Of a stretch of 64,000 nucleotides of DNA, positions 34,205 through 43,464 are shown in pieces. The translations under genes were made by a program, and so were the position numbers. Source of the stretch: Candidatus Latescibacterota bacterium (GTDB taxonomy: Bacteria; Latescibacterota; UBA2968; UBA8231); assembly GCA_022820485.1 (NCBI GenBank), contig JAJEFJ010000005.1, positions 1-64,000 of the forward strand, written 5' to 3'. Under the pieces are notes generated by a model. The model made no database searches. It was given only the letters and a program-made list of their open reading frames with translations, and was not told where the DNA came from. Position 1 is the stretch's first letter. Each line of letters begins with the position of its first letter.

Positions 34205-36678
34205 TCGGCCTGCTAATCCTCTGCTTCGCCCTCGCCTATCCGCACGGCAGCGAGGCGTCCGATACCCAACTGCAAGAGGCCCGCTCCCTGCTGACCCAAG
34301 CCAAGGGCCAAGACAAAAATCAAGGTTTTGCCTACCAAGCCACCTATATGCGCTATTACGAGGTCGGCGACTCGCTCCTGTTGCAGGGGCAGGCCCGTAT
34401 CTCGCACAAGGGCGCTGAACTAGAAGCCGCGGAAATCGTCTTCCGCCGCGCCCTCAACCAAGTCGAAGCGCGGGCAGCCCTCGATTCGCTTGGGCGGGTC
34501 GTCGGCCGCCCAGTGTTGCGCCAAGGAAACCAAACCCTGCGCGGCGAGCGCATTCTCTACAACCTCTCCACCGAACAAGGAACCATCCTCAAAGGCAAGA
34601 TCCACCGCGACAAGGGATTTTACACCGGACACTTGATCCAGACCCGCAGCAGCACCGAGTTCCACGTCCACCAAGGCTCGTACACCACCTGCGACGCCGA
34701 CCACCCGCACTTCGACTTCTACAGCCCGCGCATCAAGGTCATAGCCGGCGACATGGCCGTGGCGCGCCCGGTGTATTTCCGCATCAAGCAGCGACGGCTG
34801 TTGTGGATTCCCTTTTACGTATTCTCTCTGCGCGAAGACCGCCAGTCGGGGATTTTGACGCCGAGTTTTGGGCAGCGCACCCCTAGATTTGGGGCGCGGC
34901 AAAACGAGTGGGAGCTACGCAACTTGGGCTACTACCTCGCGCTCAACGACTATTGGGATCTATCCCTCGCAGCCGACTTACGGCAGCGCTCGGGCTGGCT
35001 GGGGCGCGCCCGCCTCAACTACTCCGTGCGCTACCGATTCAGAGGCCACGTCAGAACCCAGTTTGAAAACCGCCAAGAGGGCCGCACGGCCTCGCGCAAC
35101 TGGCGACTTGAATTCAGGCACAGCCAAGAGTTGGGGCGCGACGCGAGCTTGCGGGCCAACGGCACCTTCCAGAGCAACAACAGCTTTGCCCAAGACAACA
35201 GCGCGAGTCTCCAAGACCGCCTCAACCGCACCCTGCGCTCCAACTTCAGCTACATGCGGCGCTGGCGCGGCTCGGGCAACAGCTTCGGCCTGAAAGCGAG
35301 CCAGACCAAAAACCTCGACACCGAAACGTCCTCCACCGTTCTGCCTGAACTCAGCCTGCGCAAGAGTCGCAAGCCGATTTGGGGCCAAGCGGGCCAAAGC
35401 CGTCAAAGCCGCCAAAACCTCCCCTGGTACAGCCGCATCTACTACGACGGCAACGCCAGTCTGCACAACACTCGGCGCGGCACCCGCACGGACACGACCA
35501 GCAAAACCAGGGCCCAAGTGAACTGGCGCGTCAGCGCGCAGTACCGCCCCTTTTCTTGGCTCAATCTCAGCCCAGCGCTCAACCAAGGCTGGAGCGACCA
35601 AGACCTGCGCGAAGGCGCAACCCGCAGTCGGCGCAGCGACCGCTTCTCCACCCGTGCGGCCCTGAGCCAGACCTTCTACGGGCTTTTCAACCCGTCCATC
35701 GGCCCACTCCAAGCCCTGCGCCACGTGCTCAAACCCAGCGTCTCATTCAGCTACCAAGCCTCGCGTGCCGACACCGGCGGCGTCTTGGGCTTTGGCGGCG
35801 ACGGCAGCCCGCTCCAACACCGGCGGACCCTGAACTTGCGCCTCGACAACACCTTCTGGGCCAAAATTTTGCGCGACGAGGAAGAGCACAAAGTGCGCCT
35901 AGTCCAGCTCAATTTTTCTACGACCTATGACTTTGAGAAAAAGGAGCGCCAGCTAGCCGACCTGCGCACGACCCTAAGCGTCGAAGCGGGTCGCTACCTA
36001 AACTCGCGACTGACCTTGCGCCACGAATTCTACGACGAGCAAAACCGACTGCACTTGTTGGCACCGCGCTGCGAGCAACTCGAAGTGCGGACCTCAGCTA
36101 GCTGGTCGCGGCGGTCGTCAGCTTCGCGCGAGGAGACCGACCGGACTAGTAGTTTTGACAGCTCCAGCCGCTACGGATCGAGTGGCTTTGACACTTACAA
36201 CTCCTACGGATCGAGTAGCTTCGGTATCTCCAACCCCTACGGATCTAGCAGTTTCGGCTCCTCCAGCCCCTATGGCCGGGAATCCTTCGGCTTTGAAAGC
36301 GGCCTCATGCGCGACATCGACAACCGGCGGCGCGGCAGCCGCTTTCAACTCAGCCACTACATCTCGCACCGCCGCGCCACCGCTACGACCGCTAGCTTCA
36401 TCCGCTCTTGGGTGCGGGCCTCGACCGGCTTTAGCTTGTGGTCGAGCTGGTATTGCAATTATTCGCTCAACTACAATCTGCGCGCCCCAAGAACGCGGCT
36501 GTTAGCCACCGAGCGCATCACTTCCGAGCTGTTGTCCCTGCAAAAGGAATTCCACGACTGGACCGCAACCCTCAATGTGCAACCGAGTACCTTCCACAGA
36601 AACCGGGCATTCTTTCTTAAGGTGCAGTTAAAAGACATTCCGCAGCTCAAACTCGAGCGCGGCCAGCGGCGCTTCTAG
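34201..36678 (+). CDS. lptD: LptD-like LPS-assembly outer membrane protein
   Basis: The 825-residue protein begins with a signal peptide (MIGLLILCFALAYPHGSEA) and an OstA-like N-terminal domain (YYEVGDSLLLQGQARISHKG, GERILYNLSTEQGTILKGKI). The LptD hallmark region follows (TTCDADHPHFDFYSPRIKVI, LWIPFYVFSLREDRQSGIL), then a long beta-barrel rich in alternating aromatic strands. Near the end is a Ser/Gly/Tyr repeat (YGSSSF, about residues 655-695). It inserts LPS into the outer membrane, so the cell is diderm. The ATG overlaps the rlmB stop. The partner LptE is not seen. Confidence 0.86.
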   Translation: MIGLLILCFALAYPHGSEASDTQLQEARSLLTQAKGQDKNQGFAYQATYMRYYEVGDSLLLQGQARISHKGAELEAAEIVFRRALNQVEARAALDSLGRVVGRPVLRQGNQTLRGERILYNLSTEQGTILKGKIHRDKGFYTGHLIQTRSSTEFHVHQGSYTTCDADHPHFDFYSPRIKVIAGDMAVARPVYFRIKQRRLLWIPFYVFSLREDRQSGILTPSFGQRTPRFGARQNEWELRNLGYYLALNDYWDLSLAADLRQRSGWLGRARLNYSVRYRFRGHVRTQFENRQEGRTASRNWRLEFRHSQELGRDASLRANGTFQSNNSFAQDNSASLQDRLNRTLRSNFSYMRRWRGSGNSFGLKASQTKNLDTETSSTVLPELSLRKSRKPIWGQAGQSRQSRQNLPWYSRIYYDGNASLHNTRRGTRTDTTSKTRAQVNWRVSAQYRPFSWLNLSPALNQGWSDQDLREGATRSRRSDRFSTRAALSQTFYGLFNPSIGPLQALRHVLKPSVSFSYQASRADTGGVLGFGGDGSPLQHRRTLNLRLDNTFWAKILRDEEEHKVRLVQLNFSTTYDFEKKERQLADLRTTLSVEAGRYLNSRLTLRHEFYDEQNRLHLLAPRCEQLEVRTSASWSRRSSASREETDRTSSFDSSSRYGSSGFDTYNSYGSSSFGISNPYGSSSFGSSSPYGRESFGFESGLMRDIDNRRRGSRFQLSHYISHRRATATTASFIRSWVRASTGFSLWSSWYCNYSLNYNLRAPRTRLLATERITSELLSLQKEFHDWTATLNVQPSTFHRNRAFFLKVQLKDIPQLKLERGQRRF

Positions 36679-36788
36679 GGTAGTTGACAGTAGTACGATG
36701 GGGGGTACTTTAAGACTTATATGATCGTTTTCCCTAGCGAGTTTTCCCAGATGCCGACGGCGTCTCCGCCGATCTTGCACTCCCTCCC

Positions 36789-37232
36789 GTGAAAGTCCTC
36801 GTCCAGCGCGTCAGCCACGCTAGCGTCCACGTCGATGGCCAACTCCACGGCCAAATCGGTCAGGGCCTAGTCCTGCTCGTCGGCTTCGGTCCCGACGACG
36901 ACGAGCAAGCCCTGCGCTTCTGTGCTGAAAAGTGCGCTCACCTGCGCATCTTCGCCGACGACCAAGGCAAGATGAATCGCTCGGTCCTCGACATCGGCGG
37001 CGGCGTGCTCGCCATCTCGCAGTTTACCCTTTACGGCGACTGCCGCAAGGGCCGCCGTCCCAGCTTCGTCCAAGCCGCCCCGCCCCAAGTCGCCGAGCGC
37101 CTGTACGAGCGCTTTCTCGACCTGCTCGCCGAACAAGGCTTGCCGCCCCAGCGCGGCGTCTTCGGCGCGTACATGCAGGTCGAAATCCACAACGATGGGC
37201 CGGTCACCTTAATGGTGGAGTCGCCCGCGTGA
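36789..37232 (+). CDS. dtd: D-aminoacyl-tRNA deacylase
   Basis: The 147-residue enzyme has KVLVQRVSHASVHVDGQLHG, the active-site motif AISQFTLYGDCRKGRRPSF and the second motif EIHNDGPVTLMVES, with the Gly-Pro turn conserved. It hydrolyses mischarged D-amino acids from tRNA. It starts with GTG 36789 after a 110-base gap from lptD. The next gene starts within its stop codon (GTGA). Confidence 0.96.
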   Translation: MKVLVQRVSHASVHVDGQLHGQIGQGLVLLVGFGPDDDEQALRFCAEKCAHLRIFADDQGKMNRSVLDIGGGVLAISQFTLYGDCRKGRRPSFVQAAPPQVAERLYERFLDLLAEQGLPPQRGVFGAYMQVEIHNDGPVTLMVESPA

Positions 37233-37816
37233 AGCCCCTCATCCTCGGCTCGGCCTCGCCCCGGCGCGCCGCGCTGTTGCGCCAACTCGCCCTGCCTTTT
37301 ACCGTCGTCCCCAGTCCGGTGGCAGAGCCGGTGCCCGCAACAGCCATCCCGACCGACTATGCACTCGAATCGGCCGTGGCCAAAGCCCGCGCCGTGGCCA
37401 GCATAGTCGCTGCAGACGCCATCGTCATTGCGGCGGACACCATCGTCTGCTGCAATGACGCTATATTGGGCAAGCCCGCCGACGCAGCCGACGCAGCCTC
37501 CATGCTCGGTCGCCTCTCGGGCAAAGTCCATCAGGTCTATACCGGACTAGCCATCCAAAGCGGAGACCAGCTTCTGCGGGAAGCTGTTTGTACCCAAGTG
37601 GAGATGCGGCCCTTGACCTCCGCCGACATCTCCGCTTACGTCGCTAGCGGTGAACCGCTCGACAAGGCCGGTAGCTATGGCATACAGGGGTTAGGCGCAC
37701 GCTTTATTGAACGCATCGCAGGTTGTTATTATAATGTAGTTGGTCTGCCCTTAGCTCGTCTTTGCGTCCTTTTGAGCGCGGTGGGGTGCGACCTAAACGA
37801 TCAGGCCACAAAATGA
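37229..37816 (+). CDS. maf: Maf-family nucleoside triphosphate pyrophosphatase
   Basis: The 195-residue enzyme has LILGSASPRRAALLRQL, ESAVAKARAVA, VIAADTIVCCNDAILGKPAD, GKVHQVYTGLAI and the closing GSYGIQGLGARFIERIAGCYYNVVGLP. All motifs are typical of Maf/YhdE dTTP/UTP pyrophosphatases, a house-cleaning enzyme also linked to septum control. GTG 37229 overlaps the dtd stop, and the stop overlaps the next ATG. Confidence 0.95.
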   Translation: MKPLILGSASPRRAALLRQLALPFTVVPSPVAEPVPATAIPTDYALESAVAKARAVASIVAADAIVIAADTIVCCNDAILGKPADAADAASMLGRLSGKVHQVYTGLAIQSGDQLLREAVCTQVEMRPLTSADISAYVASGEPLDKAGSYGIQGLGARFIERIAGCYYNVVGLPLARLCVLLSAVGCDLNDQATK

Positions 37817-38778
37817 GCGAAGAAAAACAACAAACCATCGGCGAAGAATTGTCGGCCGCACGCCAAGCACGCGGCCTCGAGCTCGAAGAAATCCAGCGAC
37901 AAAGCGGCGTTAGTCTTTTGGTTTTACAGGGTATAGAAGCCGGCACGCTCGATGTAGTTGAACCGGTATTCGTCCGCTTAGCCCTGAAAACATATGCCGA
38001 ACACCTCGGCCTCGACCCCGAGCCATTCCTGAGCCGCTTTGACCAACAGTACGGCCGGATAATGAAAGCTCGCTCCGAACCTGTGGTCGTCCTATCGCAG
38101 CCTACTCCGCCGCGCCGCTCGCGTAAGCCGCTTATCGTCACCGGCTCGATAATAGGTGCCGGCTGCGTCCTCGCTGTGGCGTTCTTCTACTTTTTCGGCG
38201 ATAAACAGACCCCAACACAAGCGATTGAAACCCCAACACAAGAGACCGAAATCACAACACAAGAGACCGAAATCACAACACAAGTGATTGAAACCCCAAC
38301 GCAAGAGACCGAAATCCCAACGCAAGAGACCGAAATCCCAACGCAAACGGCCCACATCTCGGCCCAATCTCAGCCGACAACCACTCCAAGCGACTCATCC
38401 GCCCAGTCATCCACCGAGTTGGCTGAGCCTCCCGCAACCGGGGCGACTGCCCAAACCACCGAACCCGTCCCCGTGGTCCTCGAACTGGAGGCCCGCGACT
38501 CCACTTGGGTGCAAATCCGCTGGGATGACGCAGCAGAAAACTTTGAAGCCATCGTTCCACCCGGCGAGCGCCACCGCTTTGAGGCCCGCGACCATTTTGT
38601 CGTGCTCTCGACTCGTCCCCACGGCTTGAGCTATTGGTTGAATGGCCAACTGCTTGGCAATGGCCAGCTCGGTGACCCCAGCCAAGTGTTGTACTTCCGC
38701 GCCGCGGCCGACGGCATCGAGCTTCTAACATTGGACTCACAGCCTTCCGCAGGAGAGGCCCCCGACACCCAACCATGA
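37813..38778 (+). CDS. rodZ: RodZ-like protein (HTH, transmembrane helix, DUF4115 domain)
   Basis: The 321-residue protein starts with a Cro/XRE-type helix-turn-helix (GEELSAARQARGLELEEIQR, GVSLLVLQGIEAG), a short basic linker and one membrane helix (VTGSIIGAGCVLAVAFFYFF, about residues 110-130). A periplasmic Thr/Gln/Glu repeat linker follows, then a C-terminal DUF4115 domain (LELEARDSTWVQIRWD, GERHRFEARDHFVV, GLSYWLNGQLLG). This is the RodZ layout, a cell-shape protein that binds MreB. MreB is not in the window. ATG 37813 overlaps the maf stop. Confidence 0.85.
   Translation: MSEEKQQTIGEELSAARQARGLELEEIQRQSGVSLLVLQGIEAGTLDVVEPVFVRLALKTYAEHLGLDPEPFLSRFDQQYGRIMKARSEPVVVLSQPTPPRRSRKPLIVTGSIIGAGCVLAVAFFYFFGDKQTPTQAIETPTQETEITTQETEITTQVIETPTQETEIPTQETEIPTQTAHISAQSQPTTTPSDSSAQSSTELAEPPATGATAQTTEPVPVVLELEARDSTWVQIRWDDAAENFEAIVPPGERHRFEARDHFVVLSTRPHGLSYWLNGQLLGNGQLGDPSQVLYFRAAADGIELLTLDSQPSAGEAPDTQP
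38213..38349 (+). repeat. 21-bp tandem repeat encoding TQETEIP
   Basis: Six to seven imperfect copies of ACACAAGAGACCGAAATCACA-like units in frame in the rodZ periplasmic linker. The copy number is likely variable. Confidence 0.85.
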
Positions 38779-41249
38779 TCCAAGGCTACGTAGAGGTCTC
38801 CCTGCCGCCCCCCGTAGCGCGCGAGTTGACCTATGGCGTACCCGCTGAATTCGCCGCAGAAGCGCAGCCTGGGGCCTTAGTGTTGGTGCCGGTAGTCCAG
38901 CGCCGACTCACCGGCATTGTCTTAGGGCCAGCTACACTCGGCGACCTTCCCCCAAACAAGATCCGCCCTATCGAACAAATCCTCGACACCTCGCTCCTCA
39001 GTCCAGAGGTCGTCGCACTCTGCCGCTGGATGGCTTCCTACTACATGGCCCCCCTCGGCAGTGCGCTGATGGCCGCTCTGCCCCCAGGCGTCAAACTCAG
39101 CTCCAACCGCCTCGTACAATTGCGCGACGCACCCACTGGCCACCACGCGGGCATAGAGGCGCGGATCATCGACGAACTCCAGCGCAGCGGCTCCCTCAAA
39201 GTCAGCACCCTCAAGCGCCGCCTCGGCAGCCGGGGTTTGGAAAAGGGCGTGCGCACCCTGCGCCGCCGCGGACACATCGAAGTCGCGCCCGTGCTCGAAG
39301 ACCGGCGACCCCGCGCCCTGAGCCAACGCTGCTTTTTCCTAAACGACGAACCAGCCGCGCATACAGCCATCGCCGCCATCGAAAAGCGCGCCCCGCGCCA
39401 AGCGGCCTGTCTGCGCTACTTGCTCGACCACCCCACGGCCGCGCGCAGCGAACTGAGCGCGGCTGGCTTTTCCTCGGCCGTACTCAAGGCGCTCGAAGGC
39501 CGCGGCTTGATTTCACTAACGGCCGAGGAAGTCATCCGCGACCCCCTCGCCCACATCGCCAGCGGCACCCCTCCAGACCTCGTCCCGACCACCGATCAAC
39601 AACAGGTCCTCAACAACCTGTCGGCCGCACTCGACGCCCAGCAATTCTATCCGGCCTTGCTGCACGGCGTCACCGGCTCGGGCAAGACCCTCGTGTACAT
39701 CCAACTTGTGGCGCAAGCGTTAGCTGCCGGACGCGGCGCAATCATCTTGGTGCCAGAAATCGCCCTCGCTTGGCAGATGGTGCGGCGCTTCAAGGAACAC
39801 TTCGGCGAGGCCGTCGCCGTCTTCCACAGCCAACTTTCGGCTGGCGAGCGCTACGACACCTGGCGTCGCTTGCGCCGCCGCGAGCAGCGCGTGCTCATCG
39901 GCGCTCGCTCGGCCATCCTCGCACCGGTAGAAAATTTGGGGCTGATTGTCGTGGACGAAGAGCACGACACCTCATACAAGCAAGAAGACCTAGACAGCAG
40001 CCACCCCCTCACCTACAACGCCCGCGACCTCGCCTTAGTGCGCGGGCAGCGCGGCAACGCCGCCGTCGTCCTCGGCTCAGCCACGCCCAGCTTAGAGTCG
40101 CACTGGAATGCCGCCACCGGCAAGTACCACCTCCACACCTTGCCCCGCCGCATCGACGACCGCCCCTTGCCGCAAGTGGCAGTCGTCGATATGAAACAGG
40201 AGCCTTTCCAAAGAAAGCAGCGCGCCATCTTCTCGCACGACTTGCGGCGCAAGATGCAAGACCGTCTCACACGCGGCGAGAAAATCATCCTGTTGCAAAA
40301 TCGCCGCGGCTTCGCGCCCTTCATTAGCTGCACTGCCTGTGGCGAACCGATTCAGTGCCCCAGTTGCCGCGTCTCGCTGACTTATCATCGGCGACCTTCG
40401 GCTGAGCTCAGGTCGAAGCCTACCCCCGCCGAGACCCGCTGTCACTACTGCGACTTCGCGGCCCCACCACCGCCGGTCTGCCCGTCCTGCGGCAGCTCGG
40501 AACTGCGCTTCGCCGGCGTGGGCACCCAAAAGGTCGAAAGCGCCCTATTGGCCCAATTTCCCGGCATCCGCGTCATCCGCATGGACGTGGATACGACCGC
40601 TTGGAAAGGCGCGCACGACGCGCTGGTCGAGCGCTTCCGCAACGGTGAGGCCGACGTGCTGCTCGGCACCCAAATGGTCGCCAAGGGCCTCGACCTACCC
40701 GAAGTCACGCTAGTCGGCGTGATTTCCGCCGATACCGGCATGCACCTGCCCGACTTCCGCGCGGCCGAGCGCAGCTTCCAGCTTCTGACCCAAGTCGCTG
40801 GTCGCTCGGGGCGCGGCCACACCGCCGGTGAAGTAGTAATCCAGACGCTGCTGCCCGACGACGCAGCCTTGCGCGCGGCCGCCAACCAAAATTACGCGGC
40901 CTTTGCCTACAACGAGCTAGCCCAGCGGCAGCAGGCCGGATTTCCTCCGTTTGGCCGCCTCATCGTCTTCCGCTGGCGCGGCCCCTGCGAGCAAGCCGTT
41001 GAAACCGGGGCGCAACAGGGCGTCAACGCCCTGCGACAGGGCCTCGACCAAGATGCGCTCGTGCTCGGGCCGGCCCCAGCCCCGCTGGCGCGGCTGCGCG
41101 GTCACTACCGCTGGCAAGCCCTCTTGCGCGGCCCCTCGGCGCGCCACTTGCGCACAACAGCCCTCAGCGCGCTGCCGGCCATGCGCGAGGCCGCCAAAGA
41201 TCACGCCCTTCACTTTTCCATCAATATCGACCCTTTAACTATGATGTAG
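38775..41249 (+). CDS. priA: Primosomal replication protein N' (helicase PriA)
   Basis: The 824-residue helicase has the 3'-end-binding N-terminal domain (YVEVSLPPPVARELTYGVP), Walker A HGVTGSGKT (about residue 298), Walker B VVDEEHDTSYKQ, LGSATPSLES, a zinc-binding module with CTACGEPIQCPSC, CHYC and CPSC, and GTQMVAKGLDLPEVTLVGV, QVAGRSGRG. It restarts stalled forks. The zinc module contains about ten extra residues (RRPSAELRSKPTPAET) between TYH and RCHYC, encoded by a palindromic repeat at 40395-40417. The frame is kept. ATG overlaps the rodZ stop. Confidence 0.96.
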   Translation: MIQGYVEVSLPPPVARELTYGVPAEFAAEAQPGALVLVPVVQRRLTGIVLGPATLGDLPPNKIRPIEQILDTSLLSPEVVALCRWMASYYMAPLGSALMAALPPGVKLSSNRLVQLRDAPTGHHAGIEARIIDELQRSGSLKVSTLKRRLGSRGLEKGVRTLRRRGHIEVAPVLEDRRPRALSQRCFFLNDEPAAHTAIAAIEKRAPRQAACLRYLLDHPTAARSELSAAGFSSAVLKALEGRGLISLTAEEVIRDPLAHIASGTPPDLVPTTDQQQVLNNLSAALDAQQFYPALLHGVTGSGKTLVYIQLVAQALAAGRGAIILVPEIALAWQMVRRFKEHFGEAVAVFHSQLSAGERYDTWRRLRRREQRVLIGARSAILAPVENLGLIVVDEEHDTSYKQEDLDSSHPLTYNARDLALVRGQRGNAAVVLGSATPSLESHWNAATGKYHLHTLPRRIDDRPLPQVAVVDMKQEPFQRKQRAIFSHDLRRKMQDRLTRGEKIILLQNRRGFAPFISCTACGEPIQCPSCRVSLTYHRRPSAELRSKPTPAETRCHYCDFAAPPPPVCPSCGSSELRFAGVGTQKVESALLAQFPGIRVIRMDVDTTAWKGAHDALVERFRNGEADVLLGTQMVAKGLDLPEVTLVGVISADTGMHLPDFRAAERSFQLLTQVAGRSGRGHTAGEVVIQTLLPDDAALRAAANQNYAAFAYNELAQRQQAGFPPFGRLIVFRWRGPCEQAVETGAQQGVNALRQGLDQDALVLGPAPAPLARLRGHYRWQALLRGPSARHLRTTALSALPAMREAAKDHALHFSINIDPLTMM
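40395..40417. repeat. Palindromic repeat inside priA
   Basis: CCTTCGGCTGAGCTCAGGTCGAAG contains the centre TGAGCTCA and outer arms CTTCG/CGAAG. The first 18 bases match 16 of 18 positions of the element at 56523-56540 upstream of a PhyH gene. Confidence 0.7.
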
Positions 41250-41258
41250 GCCGTTCCC

Positions 41259-43463
41259 ATGCTTTTGCTCCGCCTTGCTCCACTCCTGCTTCTGGTCCTG
41301 CCCGTCCGTGCCCAGCTATCCGGCGAACGATGGGAAGCCTATACCAGTATGCGCCAAATCAACCGAGTGCTCGTCCACCAAGACGCAGTCTGGGCCGGCA
41401 CCAGCGGCGGCGTCCTGCGCTACGACCAGCAGACCCAATCCTATACGCGCTTCACTCGCCGCGACGGCCTACCGGGCAACCTCATCTTGAGCCTCTCCGT
41501 AGATGCCAACGGCCACCTGTGGTTTGGCACCCGCTCTCAGGGTTTGAGCCGCTATCGGCCCGAGCAAAACCGCTTCGACCCGCCCTTCTTAGACTTTCAA
41601 AACCTCCGCATCAACGCCCTTGAGCCGCATGGGGACATCCTCTACGTCGGCAGCGAGCGCGGCGTCAGCGCGTTTGTCATCAGTAAGGAGGAGGTCAAGG
41701 AAACCTATCGCCGCTTGGGCGAGCTGCCCAAAGATACCGAGGTGACCAGCATTGAAGTGTTTGCCGGTCGCCTGTGGGCCGGGACCGTCAATGGCCTAGC
41801 GTGGGCGGATTTGGCCCAGCCCAATCTCCAAGATCCCAGCAGTTGGGCGATTGAGCCAATAAGAGGCGAGGTGCGCGACATGCTGGTCTATCAAGACACG
41901 CTATTCGTCGCAGCCACGGACGGCATCTGGCGCGTACATCCCGCGCTCGACCGCCCTGAGCTCGATTACTCTACGACTAGCAGCGTTGCTCTCGGCCTCT
42001 TCGAGGGGAGCATCGTCGCTGGAGCGGCTGACGGCACCTTATCCCAGCGCCAAGCCAACCGTTGGCAGCCGCTAAATACGTCAGGTATCAGCAGCACGGC
42101 CGACCTGTCCGATACCGACGGCCCCCTATGGGTCGCCAGCCATAGCGGCCTCCGCGTCCTCGGCACCAACCAACCGCCGCCACCCCGCGAGCCTAGAGCC
42201 AACTTCTTCTTCGACATAGCGCAGACTCCCAACGGCCACCTGTGGGTCGCCTCTGTGCCCAAGGATAATCTGCCCGCTTTTGGTCTGTACGAGTTCGACG
42301 GCGAGGGCTGGACTACCCACACCACCAATACCGACCTGTCGTCCAATACCGTCTCGGCCTTGGAGACCGACGACGAGGGCCTGCTGTGGGTTGGCCATTG
42401 GGGCCGGGGCATTGACGTGCGCGACGCCAACGGCCAGTGGCAGCACCTCACCGCCAACAACTCGGCTCTCGAAGGCATCAACGGCGGTACCTTTGTCGCT
42501 ATCAGCGACATCGACCGCGACGCCAACGGCTTGCTGTGGATCGCCAACGTCCAAAATGGGCTCGTCGTCATGGATGGGTGGCCGCCCCAACAGGCCGCGC
42601 TCAACAACCAGTTGGACTTCGGCATGTCCTCAGGCCGCGACATGACCAAAATCGCCATTGGCCCCGACGGCCTGAAGTGGATTGGGACGGCGCTCGACGG
42701 CTTTTTCCTCTTAGACGATGGCGGCACCCCTTTTGAGCTCGGCGATGAGACCGGCTTAGTCTTCGACACCGTCGCTTATCCAGACCTGACCAGCAATGCC
42801 GTCATCGACATCCATGTCGATAGCTCGGGGCAAGTGTGGATCGCCACCAACAACGGCCTCAATGCCGTGCGCGGCGAGTATTCGCGCACCAACGCGGATT
42901 TTGCGGTCGCAAGCTGGAAGGTGTACAACGCCAACAACGGCCTGCCATCCACTGCGACCACGGCGCTGGCTGAAGACGACTGGGGACGCATTTGGGTCGG
43001 CACCGAAGGCGGCTTGGCCCGCATCAGCACCGAGGGCCAAGTCGAGTTTGCGCTCGACACCAGCGACGGCCTCGTCAACAACCGCGTCAACTCCCTGTAC
43101 TTCGACCGGGAAAACGACGCGCTGTGGATTGGCACGCTCGCCGGGATGAGCCGCCTGCAACTCGGCGTCTCGGGAGCGGCCGCTGGGCCTCAAGCGTACG
43201 CGTATCCCAACCCCTTCCACATCGGCGTGCGCGGCGCATCCCTGACTTTCGCCGACCTGCCGCTGGGCGCTGGCGTGCGCATTTTCACCGCAGCGGGCGA
43301 ACTCATCCGTCAGCTCGACGGCGCGGCCGGCGACGGCGCAGTCACTTGGAATGGCCAGAGTGCGGCGGGCTTTCTCGTGGGGTCGGGTATTTACTACTTC
43401 GTCGCGCAGGCTGAAACCGGCGACGCCGTGCGCGGCAAAATCGCCGTGATCAACAACCGCTGA
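41259..43463 (+). CDS. PorZ-like propeller protein with FlgD-like sorting domain
   Basis: The 734-residue protein has a signal peptide (MLLLRLAPLLLLVLPVRAQ) and two-component-regulator-type propeller repeats (VWAGTSGGVLRYD, LWFGTRSQGLSRY, LWVGHWGRGIDV, IWVGTEGGLARI). It ends with a FlgD-like C-terminal domain (YPNPFHIGV, VRIFTAAGELIRQLD, VTWNGQSAAGFLVGSGIYYF). The layout matches PorZ-like proteins of T9SS-bearing FCB bacteria, where PorZ is at the cell surface. There is no kinase domain. It lies ten bases after priA. Confidence 0.85.
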   Translation: MLLLRLAPLLLLVLPVRAQLSGERWEAYTSMRQINRVLVHQDAVWAGTSGGVLRYDQQTQSYTRFTRRDGLPGNLILSLSVDANGHLWFGTRSQGLSRYRPEQNRFDPPFLDFQNLRINALEPHGDILYVGSERGVSAFVISKEEVKETYRRLGELPKDTEVTSIEVFAGRLWAGTVNGLAWADLAQPNLQDPSSWAIEPIRGEVRDMLVYQDTLFVAATDGIWRVHPALDRPELDYSTTSSVALGLFEGSIVAGAADGTLSQRQANRWQPLNTSGISSTADLSDTDGPLWVASHSGLRVLGTNQPPPPREPRANFFFDIAQTPNGHLWVASVPKDNLPAFGLYEFDGEGWTTHTTNTDLSSNTVSALETDDEGLLWVGHWGRGIDVRDANGQWQHLTANNSALEGINGGTFVAISDIDRDANGLLWIANVQNGLVVMDGWPPQQAALNNQLDFGMSSGRDMTKIAIGPDGLKWIGTALDGFFLLDDGGTPFELGDETGLVFDTVAYPDLTSNAVIDIHVDSSGQVWIATNNGLNAVRGEYSRTNADFAVASWKVYNANNGLPSTATTALAEDDWGRIWVGTEGGLARISTEGQVEFALDTSDGLVNNRVNSLYFDRENDALWIGTLAGMSRLQLGVSGAAAGPQAYAYPNPFHIGVRGASLTFADLPLGAGVRIFTAAGELIRQLDGAAGDGAVTWNGQSAAGFLVGSGIYYFVAQAETGDAVRGKIAVINNR

Positions 43464-43464
43464 C

